Assembly (NCBI GenBank): GCA_900556465.1
Contig: USPK01000029.1
Location: 1-22,230, forward strand
Reading direction: 5' to 3'
From: an uncultured Prevotella sp.
Lineage (GTDB): Bacteria > Bacteroidota > Bacteroidia > Bacteroidales > Bacteroidaceae
Length of the DNA stretch: 22,230 bases
This document shows, piece after piece, positions 22,171 through 22,230 of this stretch (its first letter is position 1; every line of letters begins with the position of its first letter). The position numbers and the translations under genes were made by a program. The notes under the pieces were generated by a model. It was given only the letters and a program-made list of their open reading frames with translations, searched no databases and was not told where the DNA came from.

Positions 22171-22230
22171 GGGCTATGATGATTTCCAAGCACAAAGATA
22201 AACTGTTTTTTCTACGTGAAAGGCCGGCGC
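22171..22230 (-). repeat. 60-bp promoter-bearing direct repeat, copy B
   Basis: This copy precedes the Fic gene and matches 20638-20697 at 59 of 60 positions. The -7 box TATCTTTG is at 22193-22200 on the minus strand. The match is still perfect at the window edge, so the repeat may be longer. The 44 bp between it and the TTG start hold only a five-codon frame (MANQL). Confidence 0.92.

Noticed and set aside
20638..22230. The two 60-bp repeats as an invertible promoter or CRISPR-like array
   Set aside because: They are in direct, not inverted, orientation and 1.5 kb apart with a gene between them; there are only two copies and no spacers.

Overview
The window looks like a GC-rich member of the Bacteroidales; I cannot name the genus. 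The evidence is the promoter style (near-matches to the Bacteroidetes -7 box TAnnTTTG before many genes, no clear Shine-Dalgarno sequences), the HU-like DNA-binding protein with its GDVGSFR motif, several AraC regulators with RND/TolC efflux genes, an IS30 remnant and the tail of an outer-membrane beta-barrel receptor. Most of the window is GC-rich. About 15.1-18.7 kb and parts of 13.8-14.0 and 21.0-22.2 kb are visibly more AT-rich and look acquired.

Layout. 1-1065: a structured leader with a promoter and an internal intrinsic terminator, then a left-handed beta-helix acetyltransferase. 1117-3036: two AraC regulators on the minus strand. 3244-8776: a complete tripartite efflux operon (lipoprotein adaptor, RND pump, TolC-type channel), divergent from the second AraC gene, with three copies of a GGAACACTTTTCC-like sequence between them. 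8923-11930: a third AraC regulator, then a short-chain dehydrogenase and a Tat-exported aldo/keto reductase. The same tandem operator (TGAGCC-N5-GGCAAA twice at 22-bp period, 20 bp upstream of the -7 box) precedes both the regulator and the SDR gene, which suggests a self-contained regulon. 11945-15095: a zone of gene remnants (histidine kinase C-terminus, IS30 transposase broken by a 26-bp duplication, receptor C-terminus) around a PD-(D/E)XK nuclease gene and a possible small membrane peptide.

15096-18758 is the most interesting part. A minus-strand operon encodes an EcoRI-type adenine methyltransferase, a DUF262-HNH protein (probable restriction component) and a tyrosine recombinase. Between the first two genes, on the opposite strand, lies a second C-terminal coding segment for the methyltransferase. 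It has no start codon, begins exactly at a 21-bp inverted repeat (19/21) whose partner lies inside the methyltransferase gene, and ends tail-to-tail with the expressed C-terminus. Inverting about 400 bp would replace the last ~49 residues of the methyltransferase with a different ~72 residues, in frame. I read this as a phase-variable modification enzyme with its switching recombinase in the same operon.

18993-22230: an HU-like protein, a helix-turn-helix/nuclease-like protein and a Fic protein. The last two are each preceded by the same 60-bp promoter-bearing repeat (59/60 identical), as if they were interchangeable promoter-gene modules. Together with the nuclease gene at 12.7-13.5 kb, the right half of the window resembles a defence-gene island.
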